A DNA stretch of 64,000 nt. Source: Novakomyces olei (taxonomy: Eukaryota > Ascomycota > Novakomycetes > Novakomycetales > Novakomycetaceae). Shown in pieces: positions 1 through 12,619 of the stretch. The notes beneath the pieces are model-generated. The model was given only the letters and a program-made list of their open reading frames with translations. It did not search any database and had not been told where the DNA came from. Each line of letters begins with the position of its first letter. The first letter of the stretch is position 1. Both the position numbers and the translations under genes were made by a program. The stretch lies in NCBI GenBank assembly GCA_016906335.1, contig JADEYG010000007.1, positions 2,062,001 through 2,126,000 on the forward strand, in the 5' to 3' direction.

Positions 1-2756
1 GTAGCAAAGTCCAAAAACTCTTCAGCCATAGCGAATGCTTCTTGGATTTTGCCATTCTGAGCCAATGAAAGCACCCACGTCCGGCGCAGTAGCGGGTACC
101 GATCCCTTAAATCGGCAGCCTCGTCCCGATAAGCAGACTCGCGCTGAACATCGCACCAGTCTATCCGCTCCTGAAAGGCGGTACAGGCGGTATGCGTAAG
201 TCCAGTCAGCTGAGCAGCTAAATCACCGTACACAGACTCTGGCGAATGGTTCTGGCCCTGAAACTCCAAGTGGGCCAAATCAAACACGGCCGTTCCGTTC
301 CGTAGTTCATGAAGCACTTTTCGTGTCAATTCGTGCTGGTCCTTAAGGCTACGCAGTATTTCAATACTGCTCGTCCACAGTGAAACATCGTCTTGGAAGA
401 GCTGTGTCCTTGTGAGGCCATAAAGTGCCATACTTTCCTGGCGAAAAGACTGAGCTGCTCCGAGAATACAAAGGACCAGCTTATTACCTTCCACTACGGC
501 CTGCAGTAAATTTGAAGCATCAGAGGTTTTACCTGAAGATTTGCTGGCCAATTCTAGAGCAACAGCATGTGCTCTGCTTATAAGTGACCCGATGCCTTGA
601 GCACCGTGCCGGAACCATTGCCGGACAGGATCAAGGGCTCCGTTGCTATCGGGATCAGGGTTTTGCAGAGACTTTAAATGCTCACCGGCAAATAGCTCTA
701 CCGCTCTTATTATTACACTTTTTGAAAAAGCATTCACACTAGCATTTCCAGTCTGTTTACTGGCAGAGGCCAACTCGAAATCCAGGCTCTTCCAGCACTG
801 GACAGACGCAGCTGCCTTCTCTGCTTGCATCAAAAGCTCAAGCCGGGTAAAAGTATTCAGAAACTTGAATGAAGCCCTGATCCCCACCGCCAATCGCTGT
901 AAAGCTTCAAGACGAAACTGTAGAAACTCCATCATTGAAATGAAATGCTTTCTAGAAAAAACTAGTGGGCAGTGTCCGCTCAATATTTGCTGACTCACGA
1001 CCATTTCTGCTTTCTCCGACGCTACAGGCGGACACGGAATATCGGGGCTTAGAGAAAAAGTGAGGGGAGAAGAAGAAGCCGGGTCCGCGGACGAGTAAAC
1101 CACGTACTCGTAGGCTTTATTTTGAAGAGCCAAATCCAGAGACTGAGGCTCAGACAGAGCTGTATTATGGCTATTATTACTCCCAGAACTGAACGATACT
1201 CGTACCACTCCAGCGTCTCTGGAGCAGAGAAGTAAATCTTGTCCAGAATGCGACTCAAGCCCGGACGCTAAAATGCTAGAGCCCTTATCAAAACGTATGA
1301 TATTTTCATAGTTCCACGTACTCTGACCGTCTATAGGCAGCTGTACAATGAGGACGGCGTCAGAGAGAACAAGATTAGCGTATGGTTCGATGCAGACCAG
1401 CCTGCCTGCTTGGTCTGCCTCTCCCTGTTCATCTTCCCTGCCATTTTTGCTAGTGCCAGAGGGCCGAGCGTACCACGTAAAGGCATGAGCCATTGCCTGC
1501 TCAACACCCTCTTCGCTCAAAGTCAAGAGGGCTACAAAGTACCGTTTATAACCGGTCATATAGAATGAGCCGGCGACAAGGCAATAGCGGGTGTCTTGCA
1601 GGGGACAGCAGTCTATAAACTGTAGAGCCGAGGCGTCCAGACCTTCATTACAGTTATTTCTCAGTTGTAGAGACAGCTCTGTGGCCACAAGCTGCCTTAA
1701 ATCTGTTTCAAAAAAGACTCGTGGCCCCGCAGTCCTTGAAAGAAGCCAATAGCCCAGTGTGCCGCGCTTCGATAGAGTATAAACTTGGCGATCCAGGCGA
1801 CGAGAGACACTGGGACCTGCGCGAATACTGCAAATATCACGTCGACTAGTAGCGCCTCTAAATGTACTTGTAATACTATCAAAAATACCAGCAGAACCGG
1901 GAAACTGGTTCATTGCTGAGACACGGAACCCTGGTCTGCCATACTGATCACGTAAATGTACCTGATGTAATTTCCCTGACGAAGTTGCAACCACTAATCC
2001 CGCTGGTTCTGCCATTTCCACGCACGTAACGACTTCGTGCGCGGCCAGAGAGATTCTCGTATCAAAACTGCGCGGAGGCAATACACTGGGAACAGCAGCT
2101 GCCACAGAATCCCAAAAGGCAACAATGCCGCTAGTCGGCATTACCACTACTACACCGGGACTTTGTGAGCCGGCATTGGGCGCTGTAAGCCGGGCAAGTG
2201 GGACTACCGGGACATTAAACACCGATGACTCTGGGCCACGTGGTAAAGATAAAGATAGTGCTGAAGGCTCTGTCTGAACTGCGCCCGGACGGTAACCGAA
2301 TATGTGCACTGACGCATCAGAAACCAATACTATATGGAAAGTAGTCGGGTCAATGCTGCCGGAAAATACATAATCTATCAAAATTTAGTACTCATCACCT
2401 GGTATTCTTAAATGATTTGTATCGGTTGCTCATTGTTAAGTTTTGTTTTTTTTTAATTGATTCTTCTTCTTCTTGAATTTGCCATCCTTGCTCGGCTTAA
2501 AACATTTTTGCTCATATCCACTCATACCTGATCGCACTGGTTTTCCAAGTCGCAAAAACGCGGGACGAACACTGTATTCTTGCGTTTGTGTATAAACCTC
2601 GTGCAAAAGCCGATCGTTTGCTACTACTGACGATTGAATTGAGGGCGTTCTTTGGTGGGCAAAAGTCCGCGAGGCCATGCGCTTGTGGCCATTAAGCTGA
2701 GAGCTCGGCTGCCGCGCGTGAGAATGCTTGCGTCGGCTCTCGTCTGGTCGAAGCAT
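1..2756 (-). CDS. NUP133: Nucleoporin Nup133-like (3' part outside window)
   Basis: Likely scaffold nucleoporin of the Nup84/Y complex of the nuclear pore. Exon 1 is 2756-2528 and starts MLRPDESRRK. A 153-bp intron (2527-2375, branch TACTAAA) follows, and exon 2 runs open from 2374 to the left edge without a stop, giving about 867 residues. The first half looks like a beta-propeller: FHIVLVSDASVHIFGYRPG, then GIVAFWDSV, then a segment with FRGATSRRDICSIRAG and RQVYTLSKRGTLGYWLL, as in the Nup133/Nup155 N-terminal family. The second half is helical and ends near FAMAEEFLDFA, like the Nup133 C-terminal stalk. The ATG lies 27 bp from an AT-rich decamer array shared as promoter with the divergent SCYL1 gene. 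Nup155/Nup170 is the alternative; the helical half fits Nup133 better. Confidence 0.7.
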
Positions 2757-2782
2757 CTCAAATTGTCTGGTGCATTTTAACG

Positions 2783-2938
2783 ATTTATTTATTGTATTTA
2801 TTGTATTTATTGTATTTATTGTATTTATTGTATTTATTGTATTTATTGTATTTATTGTATTTATTGTATTTATTGTATTTATTGTATTTATTGTATTTAT
2901 TGTATTTATTGTATTTATTGTATTTATTGTATTTATTT
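2783..2938. repeat. Decamer tandem array (TTTATTGTAT)n
   Basis: About 15 near-perfect copies of a 10-bp AT-rich unit fill over half of the 290-bp gap between the ATGs of NUP133 and SCYL1. The array is open in several frames only because of its composition. The same decamer, reverse-complemented, forms the array at 33332-33548. Confidence 0.97.
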
Positions 2939-3046
2939 TACCGTTCTTCAATTGCTGCAGATCAATCACAATGACCTCTGGCAAAGGCTGAGCATTTACT
3001 GCATTAGACAAATAAAAGGGCATCAATTCAACTCAGTTCATTGAAG

Positions 3047-5487
3047 ATGGATCTGCTTAAATCTGCAGCCGCTCTTCTTTCGAATCGCTCCCAATTCCCT
3101 TACACGTACGGCAACGTCGCGACTTATTCGCCGCCCGATTCAATATGGGCCATATACGACGCGCAATCTCTGGTAAACTGCCCAAACTCTTTGCCACCCT
3201 TTTGATTTTTTCAATTTTTGGATATTCTTTTGTTCGATTATATGCAACTCAGTCTAATTGCATCAGGACGGTGAAGCTTGCTCTGTATGGATCTTTGATG
3301 CTCGCAAGAATGCAAACAGACGAGCTTTAGCTCGTAATGCTGTACAAGGGCTGCGTGCTCTGAGGCATCCTGGTATAATACGATTTTTAAGCAGCCATGA
3401 AACGGACGCAGCCACGTATATGGCGACCGAGCGAGTTTCACCCTTAGAACACCATCTATCAGAGTACACTGCGGAGACAAAGCTATGGGGACTTTATGGC
3501 ATCGGCACCACACTTTCATTCTTGTCTACTGATGCTCAAGTCTTTCATGGTCTAGTGGCACTTTCTAGCATTTTTGTTGGAGATACGGGAGAATGGAAAT
3601 TGGGCAGTATGGAGCTCTGCACCCGGCTTAGTACCGGAGATTATACAGTACTAAACTATGGAGGTCTTTTAATTCAATACAAAAAATATTGGCCTCCTGA
3701 GGCAGCGAGCATCGGCTTAGAGGCGGCTGTACGTAAGTCTGGTGGCGCTGCAATAGACGCGTACATGTATGGAGAATTGATTTGGGAAGTCTTTAATGGG
3801 CCTTTACTCGATCAAAATGCTCTGGCTCAGAGAAAATCAATACCGGCCAATGTTTTTGCCTTGTTCAAACGACTCGTACAAAAAGATCATCGCTTAAAAA
3901 TAGCAGACTTTATTGAGGGCAGTTTTTTCAAGCTTCCACTGATCGTATTGTCCCGACAAATCCAGCATTTACCAGCACAAAGCTCGGCTGAGAGAGCAGA
4001 GTTTTTCCGAGCTTTGGAGACTAACATTACAAAATTTCCCGACGCTTACTTGCAAAAACGAGTGCTTCCAGAGCTGGTAAAGTGCTTCGAATATGGAGGA
4101 GGAGGTAGCAAATGCCTACAATTAATATTAGACCTTGTTCGACGGACGAGTCAGCAGAATGGCAGTATTGCTAAAGTAGATGAAATGCTGTTGCGCGCAT
4201 TTACCAGTCAGGATCGGGAAATGAGAGCCTGCTTGTTGGAGAATATGGCGGGTATTACAGAAGTTTTACCAGAAAAGCCGATCAATGACAAGATTTTTCC
4301 TCAATTTGTACTCGGTCTTTCCGATGCAATGCCGTTAATTAGGGAGCTTACAGTTCGGGCTGTTCATCCAATTGCCCCAAAACTGAACACGCGCAATTTG
4401 AATAATGAGCTGCTTAAACATATGGCACGTACACAGAACGACTCGTTACCAGGAATACGTACAAACACCACTATCTGTTTGGGCAAAATTGCACGAATTT
4501 TGAGTGAAAATACGCGTAAAAAGGTTCTTGTTGCTGCATTCACGAAATCTTTACGCGATCCTTTTGCACCTGCTCGTCATGCTGCCTTGTTGGCCATTCA
4601 GGCAACGGCAGAAGTTACTGATGAATCGGATATCGCTCAGAGGATTTTACCCGCCTTGAGTCCGCTTCTCATTGACGGGCAATCGTAAGTTGATGTGATA
4701 AGATTTTGAAATTTTAAAGATTAACGAAGAATGAAAAGAGAAAAGAAATTTATTATTGTTTCTTTTCTTGCTTTTTTTTTAGTAATCCTTTTTATTGTGG
4801 CTATTTATTTTTCTTAACTTTGATTTTAAGAGTAATCTATTTAACGCTCGAACTCTTGTTCTGTTTTTTAATTTTGTCCATTCTGTTATTCTATTCATAC
4901 TAACTGCTAGACTCATGCGAGATCAAGCAAAGCGCACTTTGAATACTTGTCTAGAACGAGTATACGCATTTACAGCCCGCATGCCACGAGACGAGAATGG
5001 GTCTTCAGCCACTATTGAGTCGGCAGCCGCTGCTACTTCTGCTAACACAAAAGCCGGTGTCTTTATGGGCTGGGCTTCTAGTGCGTTGTCAACAGCGGCT
5101 TTCAGTGCAACAGCAGTTCAAGACGAAGTTAAACGGCCTGCATCAACACCGGCTGCGAATGCGGTATCATCAAACACTAGCAAAGAAGCAGTCTCAGCTG
5201 GATCAGAAGCACCGATCAAGAATTTAGAGACTAAATTTAAAGGCCAACTAAGTATAGAACGGCCTCACAGCGAAACGAATATCAGGCCAATTGGGCGGCC
5301 ATTGCCAAACGTTTCTGCCGTACAAAATGAGAGTAACAGCATCGATGAGGATGAGGATGACTTTGCTGCGTGGCAAGAGTCGGAATGGGGAGAGGATACC
5401 CAAGTTGTGTCTGCAACAGAGCCAACGACAAAGTTCCAAGTCAAACAAGAAGAAGATACTGAGGATGCATGGAACGATAATTGGTAG
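3047..5487 (+). CDS. CEX1: SCYL1/Cex1-type pseudokinase with HEAT repeats
   Basis: Member of the SCYL1 family (yeast Cex1), linked to COPI traffic and tRNA export. Exons 3047-3172, 3267-4684 and 4911-5487 give about 706 residues. The start MDLLKSAAALL and FPYTYG matches the family N-terminus. The kinase fold is degenerate: no VAIK lysine, FHGLVALSSIFV where the catalytic loop should be, and KLGSMEL in place of DFG, as is normal for SCYL pseudokinases. HEAT-like helices fill about residues 270-530. The joint DGQS/LMRDQAKRT matches the family and fixes intron 2 (226 bp, branch ACTAAC). The tail is acidic and ends EDAWNDNW, a common end in the family. It is transcribed away from NUP133. Confidence 0.88.
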
Positions 5488-5892
5488 TAGTGAAGTTTAT
5501 TGAGGCACCATTTGGTATGCATAGTGCCCTACTTTACTGTTCCAGAACACCATTCTCGTTCCCGTCGTGCACTTGGTGATATAATATTTATACATATTTG
5601 TGCATATAGTGCAATGAGAATTAGCCGTCAAGGCATAGTTGATATACACAGAGCTCTGTCTAGTAGAATGCAATTGATGACTGTAGATTTTGGTGGTAAA
5701 GACGATTTTGATAGTGGATAATTGTGCTGGACAAGACACCGACTAGATCTATCCTTGGCGAATCAACACGTACAACACCGCGTATATGTACAGTTTTAGC
5801 GGCGAAGACTTTTCAAATAACAATTGTCGTATCAAGGATTCGCACTGACTCGTACTAGCGTGTCCGGTCGAGGCGATTTGGCTTCCTGGCCA
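5488..5892. other. Convergent intergenic, SCYL1/DAD2
   Basis: The 405 bp between two 3' ends hold no gene or RNA I can recognise. Short open frames on both strands show no family similarity. Confidence 0.6.
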
Positions 5893-6231
5893 TTAGAAGC
5901 TGGGCGTTAGCTTAATATACTGCAGATCCTGAGTCTTACAAAGGTTGATGGCAGAAAACACGTGTTGCCAGTTTGTCAAAACTTCAACGACAGCTAAATA
6001 CGCGTTAGGCTCTTATCAAAACTTGCATGTACCCTGAGTCCCGTCGGAAAGCGTGTTCAGACGCGTCTCTAATTGTTCCATTTGCTGTGCCAAAGTGGAA
6101 GACATATCGCGTAATCTGCAGAGCGAATCTAATTCTTTTTGTTTCTCATCAATGCGCGTACGGATTGCATCGAGACCGCTTGCGCTCGGCGCTGCGCCGC
6201 TCAGCGACGCGAATGATTTGCGTGGGTACAT
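5893..6231 (-). CDS. DAD2: DASH/Dam1 complex subunit Dad2
   Basis: Kinetochore microtubule-coupling subunit of the fungal DASH ring. Two exons (6231-6033 and 5993-5893, 39-bp intron with CTAAC branch) give 99 residues. The coiled-coil core reads RIDEKQKELDSL, then MSSTLAQQMEQLETRL, then LSDGTQ; across the splice it continues AVVEVLTNWQHVFSAI, the conserved Dad2 ending. The ATG is the first in frame; an upstream TTG is not used here. It is divergent from shugoshin across an (ATT)n tract. Identification rests on the whole pattern of a short family and is fairly firm. Confidence 0.85.
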
Positions 6232-6264
6232 TGGATGATTGCTCGATGGCAACGGCAATAAAAG

Positions 6265-6459
<195 letters not shown>

Positions 6460-6686
6460 TATTATTATTTCTACTGTACAATTACTTGAAAATCGCTACT
6501 TGTCGGTCACTCTAAACTGGCATTATATGCGCTCAATTGCGCTCTTGTTGTCCATATAAACAAAAGGCCTCCACACTGGACTGAAGCGATCGCAATTGAT
6601 ATTGCGGCCTTTAGATTAACACTTGTTTGTGCGCGTGCAGCGAATAAGCAGTTGCTTTGCGCTGCTTCTGTCTAAAGTGCTGCGCA

Positions 6687-8302
6687 ATGTCCTTGGGCGA
6701 CGGGTCGGACACGTCTATTGATCTGTGTATGACTGAACTTTTGAATAAACACTAGTACCCTAATCACTAATGATCTATGCAGTTCGTCGCCGGCATCTAC
6801 GGCAGAATCGTGAAATTGTGAGGTGAGACTGGATTGAAGCTGCTGCAAACGGAAATTATCAAATAAAACGAATCTAGGGAAAAGAAGTTGGAAATCAAAT
6901 AATAAAAGAATCAAATGAACAATAACTGACCAGTTTAGAGTAAACGCTTTACAAGCCGGTCGTATACAACAGCTTGAAGATGATCTGCGAGGATTACGGT
7001 CTGACTGTATCGAATTGCGCCACGAGAATATGCGGTTGCGGGCTCTAACAAGGGAACCGGGTTCTCTTAATCTAAGAGACCGGGATCTGGCTCAGTGGAA
7101 GGAGACAATGCATGAGCGTCTCGGAGAGGTTACAAGGCTCGTGGAGAGTTTGGGCAAAGGGCCTACAGTGTTTCCTTCAACGGAAAGTTTAATGGAGTCT
7201 GTGATTGCAGATTCTCGAGAACAAATGCAAAGTGCGGATACGATGGATAAAAATACATTCAGTACAGACCTTGCGGCAACTGAGAGTCGCAGTATCAGAA
7301 GCGATGACAAAATCAAGAGCACCACGATTGGCAAAATTCAACATTATAGTAGCGATGCTGCTGGTGCTGTTATTTGGGATACAAATGGTAATGATACTGT
7401 AGAAACAACAGCAAAGGACTCTGTTGAGCTATTTGCGAATTCTCAAAGCATACCGGACAATGAAACGGTGAAAGAGCTGAGGCCAGCTTCACTCTTAGCA
7501 CAACAGGAACCCGCAGGCGAGTCCAAAGGCTCAGAGTCAGATCGGGCTTATGATGCTCATGTATCGCTGAGGAAACGGCGGAAAAGTTCTATGCGTACAG
7601 ATATGGGGATACGGATAGAGAGGGATTCGTTGCATGGTAAACTGCAATCTGATGAAGCTGTTTCGCCTGCTCCAATAAGAACAGAGCAAAATGTTGCACA
7701 TCAAACAGCTGAATCATTCACTTTATCCGATAATTTATCACCACCACGGCATCGTCAAGGCCGATTGGGCCATCAGCGAGACCATGAAAGAATACCACTC
7801 TCTGAAAGTAAGATTTTTGACATGTCTAATTATTCTTTCTTTCTTTATTAACCAATTAGAAACGGCACAGCAAAATCTAGTACAAGAAGACGTTTTTGCA
7901 AAAGTAAAGCAAGAACCAATGAGTCCTAAATTAGACGATTTAAAAGAGCATGAAGTGTCTTCGCGTAGCCGACGAAGCCGTGGAGCACCGGTCAGCTATG
8001 CTTTGCCCAAGCTAAATACTAAAATGCGTAGCGATTTAGTGAAACAGCCTTCGCATAGACGGAAAAGAAACCCAAGGCACTCTGATGCACAAATGTCAGA
8101 TTCAGCAATAGCCGCAGTTGAGGCTATCGAGATTGACGATCATGAAAGCTTCGATCAATCGTCGGCTTCGGTTCAAAGCAGCAATTCTACTGGTGATAAG
8201 GACGGGAGTCGAAGGTCAGAAAGTGATTTTATTGCAAAGAGTCAAGAATCTGACCTGCTCGGGCCGGGCAGGGCAGTTCTTGCGTCTGGGAGACGCCGTT
8301 AA
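6687..8302 (+). CDS. SGO1: Shugoshin
   Basis: Protector of centromeric cohesin, recruiting PP2A. Four exons (6687-6726, 6783-6822, 6939-7807, 7860-8302) give 463 residues. The N-terminal coiled coil is assembled across two tiny 40-nt exons: FRRRHLRQNREIVR, then a heptad-rich stretch with LEDDLRGL and ELRHENMRLRAL, the shugoshin homodimer/PP2A region. The C-terminal basic SGO motif is at about residues 350-373 (RRSRGAPVSYALPKLNTKMR), which normally binds phosphorylated H2A. The middle is acidic and low-complexity, as expected. Splice phases agree at all three introns and branch sites (CTAAT, CTGAC, ACCAAT) sit close to the acceptors. It shares a promoter region with DAD2. Confidence 0.9.
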
Positions 8303-8606
8303 GTGTAGATTGAATGATTTAGAGCGAGCAGGGAAGGGTTTTTAGTAAATTAAAATAACATGTTGCATGACTTTGACTAATTACAGATTCTGTAGTGCAT
8401 TTATAATTGATTTTCAAGTGGATGCCATACACTTTTCTATTATGCCCTCAAAAAATGGAAAAGTTTTGCAGTTAACGATTGAGAAACAACCGCAAAATGT
8501 GTATCTTTTCAACGACATATAAAGTTAATTATAGTAACTAATATAATTTTATCTGATTTACTTTAATGAATCAATCTCAAAAAAGACGAGCTACTCGTCA
8601 AAACCA
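8303..8606. other. Convergent intergenic, SGO/BUD6
   Basis: AT-rich 304 bp between two 3' ends; nothing recognisable. Confidence 0.6.
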
Positions 8607-11600
8607 TTACTCGTTTTTCTCCGCTTCAAAATTATCTATCGTTTCATTTGCGGGAGACACAGACTCGAAAGGCGTCTCAAATTGAGCTGGACTTTCTTCT
8701 CCCCGCGCCTCTTCCTCGCTGGTCTGAGCGTCTTGGAAACTGGTCTCTGAAGCCTCTTTTGAATCTTCGTTTTCTTTTGTAATTAGAGATACAGGCTCCG
8801 AATCTCCAATGGCCGAGCCAGATCGGCTGTCATTCTCTTGAACTGACTCTGCCCGACTAGAAATAGGTCTGGTCGCCTCGTCTCGATTTTCGTCAGGGTC
8901 GTTGCCTTTGATTTCATCCTTATTTTCCACATTTTCTTGGGCATTTTCCGCATTATCCTCGCCCACACCTTCATTATTTACCCTCGCCTGTTTACTGTCT
9001 GGCTGGTAGCTCTCCTTCCTCAACCTCTCCTCTTTAATCTTTCGTTGCCTCTCAATTTCATCAATCCCTCCCGCTTTTCGCAGCTTGCTCTCCCCTACAA
9101 AAGATCCTAATTCCTGCTCGAATTCGCTATTCAGTCGGGCTTTTGCCTGCTTGCTTCTGACGCGCTCTGCCTTGTCGATAGCCTGCACCCGGCTCTCGTG
9201 GTCCGGGTTCAGTCCACGGATCTCTGTGTGCAGCAGCTCGCGGATGACTTTAGGGTTATTAACCCCAGAATCTGTCCCATTTTCGACGGCTGGCCGGGGA
9301 GGCTTGTACTCCCGTTTAGCCTGCTGCCGCGTTTGAAACTCAATCACTGCTTGAACATTATCAAGCACAGAAATAGCTGCGCTCCAGTCCTTTTGGTAGT
9401 CTTCTATCAATCCAGTATTCTGTGACAGCGTATTTTGCTCTTGCACAATACGATCCAGCTCTGTTTCCCATAGCTTTTGCCACAAGGGCCCTGCCTTGCG
9501 AATATGCTCATTCAGATCGGCTATTGATTGCTTTAGAGTAGCTGCCTCACTACGAATCATATCCAAAGTACGTTGCGCAGGTCTTACTTTTCTCTGAAGC
9601 ACATCTTCGCGCAATCCTTCAACAGTATCACTCAGCTCTGTCATGCTCTCCGCAATACTGCCCATATCCAGCTCTAACTTGCTCTTGGCCGTCTCCACAA
9701 AGGCTCTGGCTTCAGATGGCTTAGCCTCTGCTGCCGATCGCAACTGTGCACATTGCTGTAAGACTGCACTGAGCTCACCCGCAACCGATCCCGTCATTGT
9801 CTCTGCTGACTGACGCAAGACTCGAAGCTGATGACGCAGATTTTGTACCTGTCTGTTTTGCTCGTCACAGCGTTGTACCAGCGCCTTGTAATACGCGTCT
9901 GGTATTGTAGGGGTATTATTATCATTATTATTAGTATTATTAGGATTATTTTTAGTATCATTATTATTAAGATTCTCCGGCGGTTGTTCAGTACTTTTTG
10001 CGCTGGTTGTGTTTGCTGGCAAGGACGTTTCAGATCCAGACACTCTGCCGTCCTTTGGCCCATTCTCTTTCTCTTCTCTCTCTTTGTCTGTTTCTTTTTC
10101 TTCTGCCGTCTTTTTGTCAATTGGTGCCCTTCTGAAAGAATCATCAGAACCCTGGTCACGGCTAGACTGTACCAGTCTCGTCATTATAACTTTGAGCAGC
10201 TCACCGTGGCCTGTCAGCGTTTCACGGAGCTCTCTATATTCATCAGCAGGAGGCTGCTGATCATCACTTGTCCTAGAGCTGCCGCTTGACGATAGTATAA
10301 TCTTGGCTCCACTTGGAACTTGATCCAGAGAGTCTGGGCAATAGGCAAAAGTTGATTGAGGATCAAAGACCCGTAGACTGGATAAGTTTTCAATGTCCGC
10401 AAGGGGGAACTTTCCCCTTATTGCCGCTTTAATATCCTCACTTGTTATTGGTTGTTGATTTCGCTGAATAACTGCCTTTTTGACTATAGTTTCCCGTCCA
10501 ATTTGGCCTTGAACAAACAGCACAAAAGACGGTTTATGTCCAGTCGGAGCAGAAACAGACGGTTTTGAGGAAAGATGGCTCGCTCCACTCAAAGTACGCT
10601 GTGCCTTTGGCGGTGTAGCCGGTGCATTTGTCTGTGGTTCTTTGGACTTGCCTGCTATTGAATAAGCGTCCTCTTCTTTGGATCTGGCATTTCCTTCTCC
10701 TAATTTTTCTTCGTCTTGCTCTTGATCGTAGTCATCATTAAAAGAAGAAGAATGAGAAGGCATTTGTACACGGGTGCGTACATCTTCCACGCTGAGCCCT
10801 GGCCCATGAAGATCAGTGGGATTAGGGTCGCCTCCTAATTGCTGAAATGCTAAAGCAGAGTACCGTTTACTCGCTCGCCTTTCCAAGGCATCTCCGTCTT
10901 GTAAGGCCGCCATAGGGTCACGAAGAAAGGTTGGTTGAGAAGAAGGATGCCTTGGATTTGGTTGCTTATCCAAATCAGCCGGCTGTTGTTGTTGCTGGAA
11001 ATTTTGATTTGGCTGGTTTGCTGGTTTTGGGGGCATAGAGGATTGCTGAGCAAAGGAGGACGAAGACGAAGACGAAGATGGTGTGATTTGAGAGCGACTG
11101 TTTGCCTCTGCAAAGGTGGCATAGCGCGGTGAAAAGGAGTGCTCTCTTTGCTGTTGCCGCCGAATCGGCCTTTCCCCACTGCGGATTCTGTGCTGCACCT
11201 GTTTGCCTTTTAATCCTTGCAAAAGTTTGACGATCACGTCCCTTACACGGGGCAAGTACCGCTCCAAACTCAGTGGGGAGGGATCTTGCGATAACGTAAG
11301 CTCAAGGACGTGCCGCAAGTCATCGGGGATGGATTCCAAATCACTGGCGAATTAGTCAGGAAAGGCATAATTAGAGAGACAAACATGAGAGGCAATCATG
11401 AAAACCAAGATGGCAACTACAGTAATGAAAATAAAATAAAATAAAATAAAAGAGGCAACTCCGAAATGAATCAAATCAAATTCACGGCAATCAGACTAGA
11501 CAACTGTTTGAAGACAAGTAAATGTAATGTGTACAAAGGGCAAAAAGAAGCAAGGATACTGCTTACTGCATGTCAATGCCAACACGTATGAAAGCCTCTT

Positions 11601-12022
11601 GAGAAACATTGAATTCGTTCCCGAGTTTGACGTAGACGTTAGACACATCTTCATCGGAAGCCTGCAGCTTTGACCACGCGGTCAAAGTCTCCAGCAGACG
11701 CTTTGTCTCCACTAGCAACTTTGTCACGGACGATTCGATATTGTTGAGCTGCTGCTAACTGTTAGATGCCTTGCCTGGATGTAAAGAGAATAGCAGAACA
11801 AAAAAAAACTTTAAATATAAACCAAAAGGCCCATACGGCTGGCGGTTGTCGCCTGGAGGCTCGGCCATCGCCTGAACCGGTGCTGCTGCCGGACAGTGAC
11901 CGAGCACCAGAAACAGCGCGAGAGTTCCCGTGGTGGGGTGGTGGGGGCGCTGGTGGGGGCGGAGGTGCCGCGCCTGGTGGGGGCGTGCTGCCGCCGGTGC
12001 CTCGCCAGGTACTCTGATGCAT
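8607..12022 (-). CDS. BUD6: Bud6/Aip3 actin-nucleation-promoting factor
   Basis: Polarity factor that binds actin and formins at growth sites. Exons 12022-11837, 11754-11567 and 11343-8607 give about 1036 residues. Residues 1-62 are proline-rich (PPPPPAPPPP). Exon 2 holds the family N-terminal region: SSVTKLLVETKRLLETLTAW, then DEDVSNVYVKLGNEFNVSQE. A long Ser/Gln-rich linker follows. The AIP3 C-terminal region (about 400-920) has FVQGQIGRETIV, a long coiled coil, LLHTEIRGLNPDHESR, and FVGESKLRKAGGIDEIERQ. The extreme C-terminus is acidic. Introns of 82 and 223 bp keep phase. It is divergent from PBP1. Confidence 0.9.
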
Positions 12023-12619
12023 TTGCCAAAGCCTTACACTACCATCACACGCGATTTACGCGTAGTTATCTGGCGTTTTGCGACTAGATAATATCCGTGT
12101 ATAATACATATTTGTGATTTAAAAGCGTCTACCTTTGCGCTTTGTGATTATACATGTGACTAGAAGCTATATTTGATGGGGCAATTTGGTACAGGCAAAT
12201 CAAACGATCAAGTATTACAGCAGTGAATTATCGACATTGACGCGAGCGCGCCGTCGTCGTTTCAAGCTGCGTAGAGTCTATGGCTCGTGGATCGCGTCCA
12301 CACTTAATTATTAGTTTATTAGTTCATTAATTTATAGTAGAGGTATTGTTTATTATATTTTATTATATTAGTTGATCATTTCTCCACTATTAACCCTAAC
12401 CCTGTTCTACCATTGCTACTCCTACTACTTTCTCTTACTTTTCCCTACTTTTTCCAACCTCTATTAATGTCCGACGAGTACATGTAAAATTACATAATGT
12501 TTTCCATGCTTGTTTGCACTCTTGCACAAGTATAGATTACACTTAATTGCTCTTCAACCCTTAAATTACAAGTGGGCAACGGGTGCGCCGAATTGCAGCA
12601 TTGGTTTCGCGTTATTACC
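12023..12619. promoter_or_regulatory. Shared BUD6/PBP1 promoter region with telobox
   Basis: This 597-bp gap separates two divergent ATGs. It contains TTAACCCTAACCCT at 12390-12403, a two-unit telomere-like motif of the kind bound by Tbf1/Taz1-type factors in fungi. Around it the DNA is AT-rich (12300-12380). The role as a promoter is inferred from position. Confidence 0.5.

Noticed and set aside
2792-2974. Long Leu/Tyr-rich open frames at 2728-2991, and similar ones at 33281-33651, 6027-6559 and 13145-13581
   Set aside because: They are tandem repeats that happen to be free of stops in several frames; no start context, no similarity and they overlap promoters or an intron.
12390-12403. Chromosome-end (true telomere) sequence
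   Set aside because: Only two TTAGGG units occur at each site, far from any array; better read as teloboxes in promoters.
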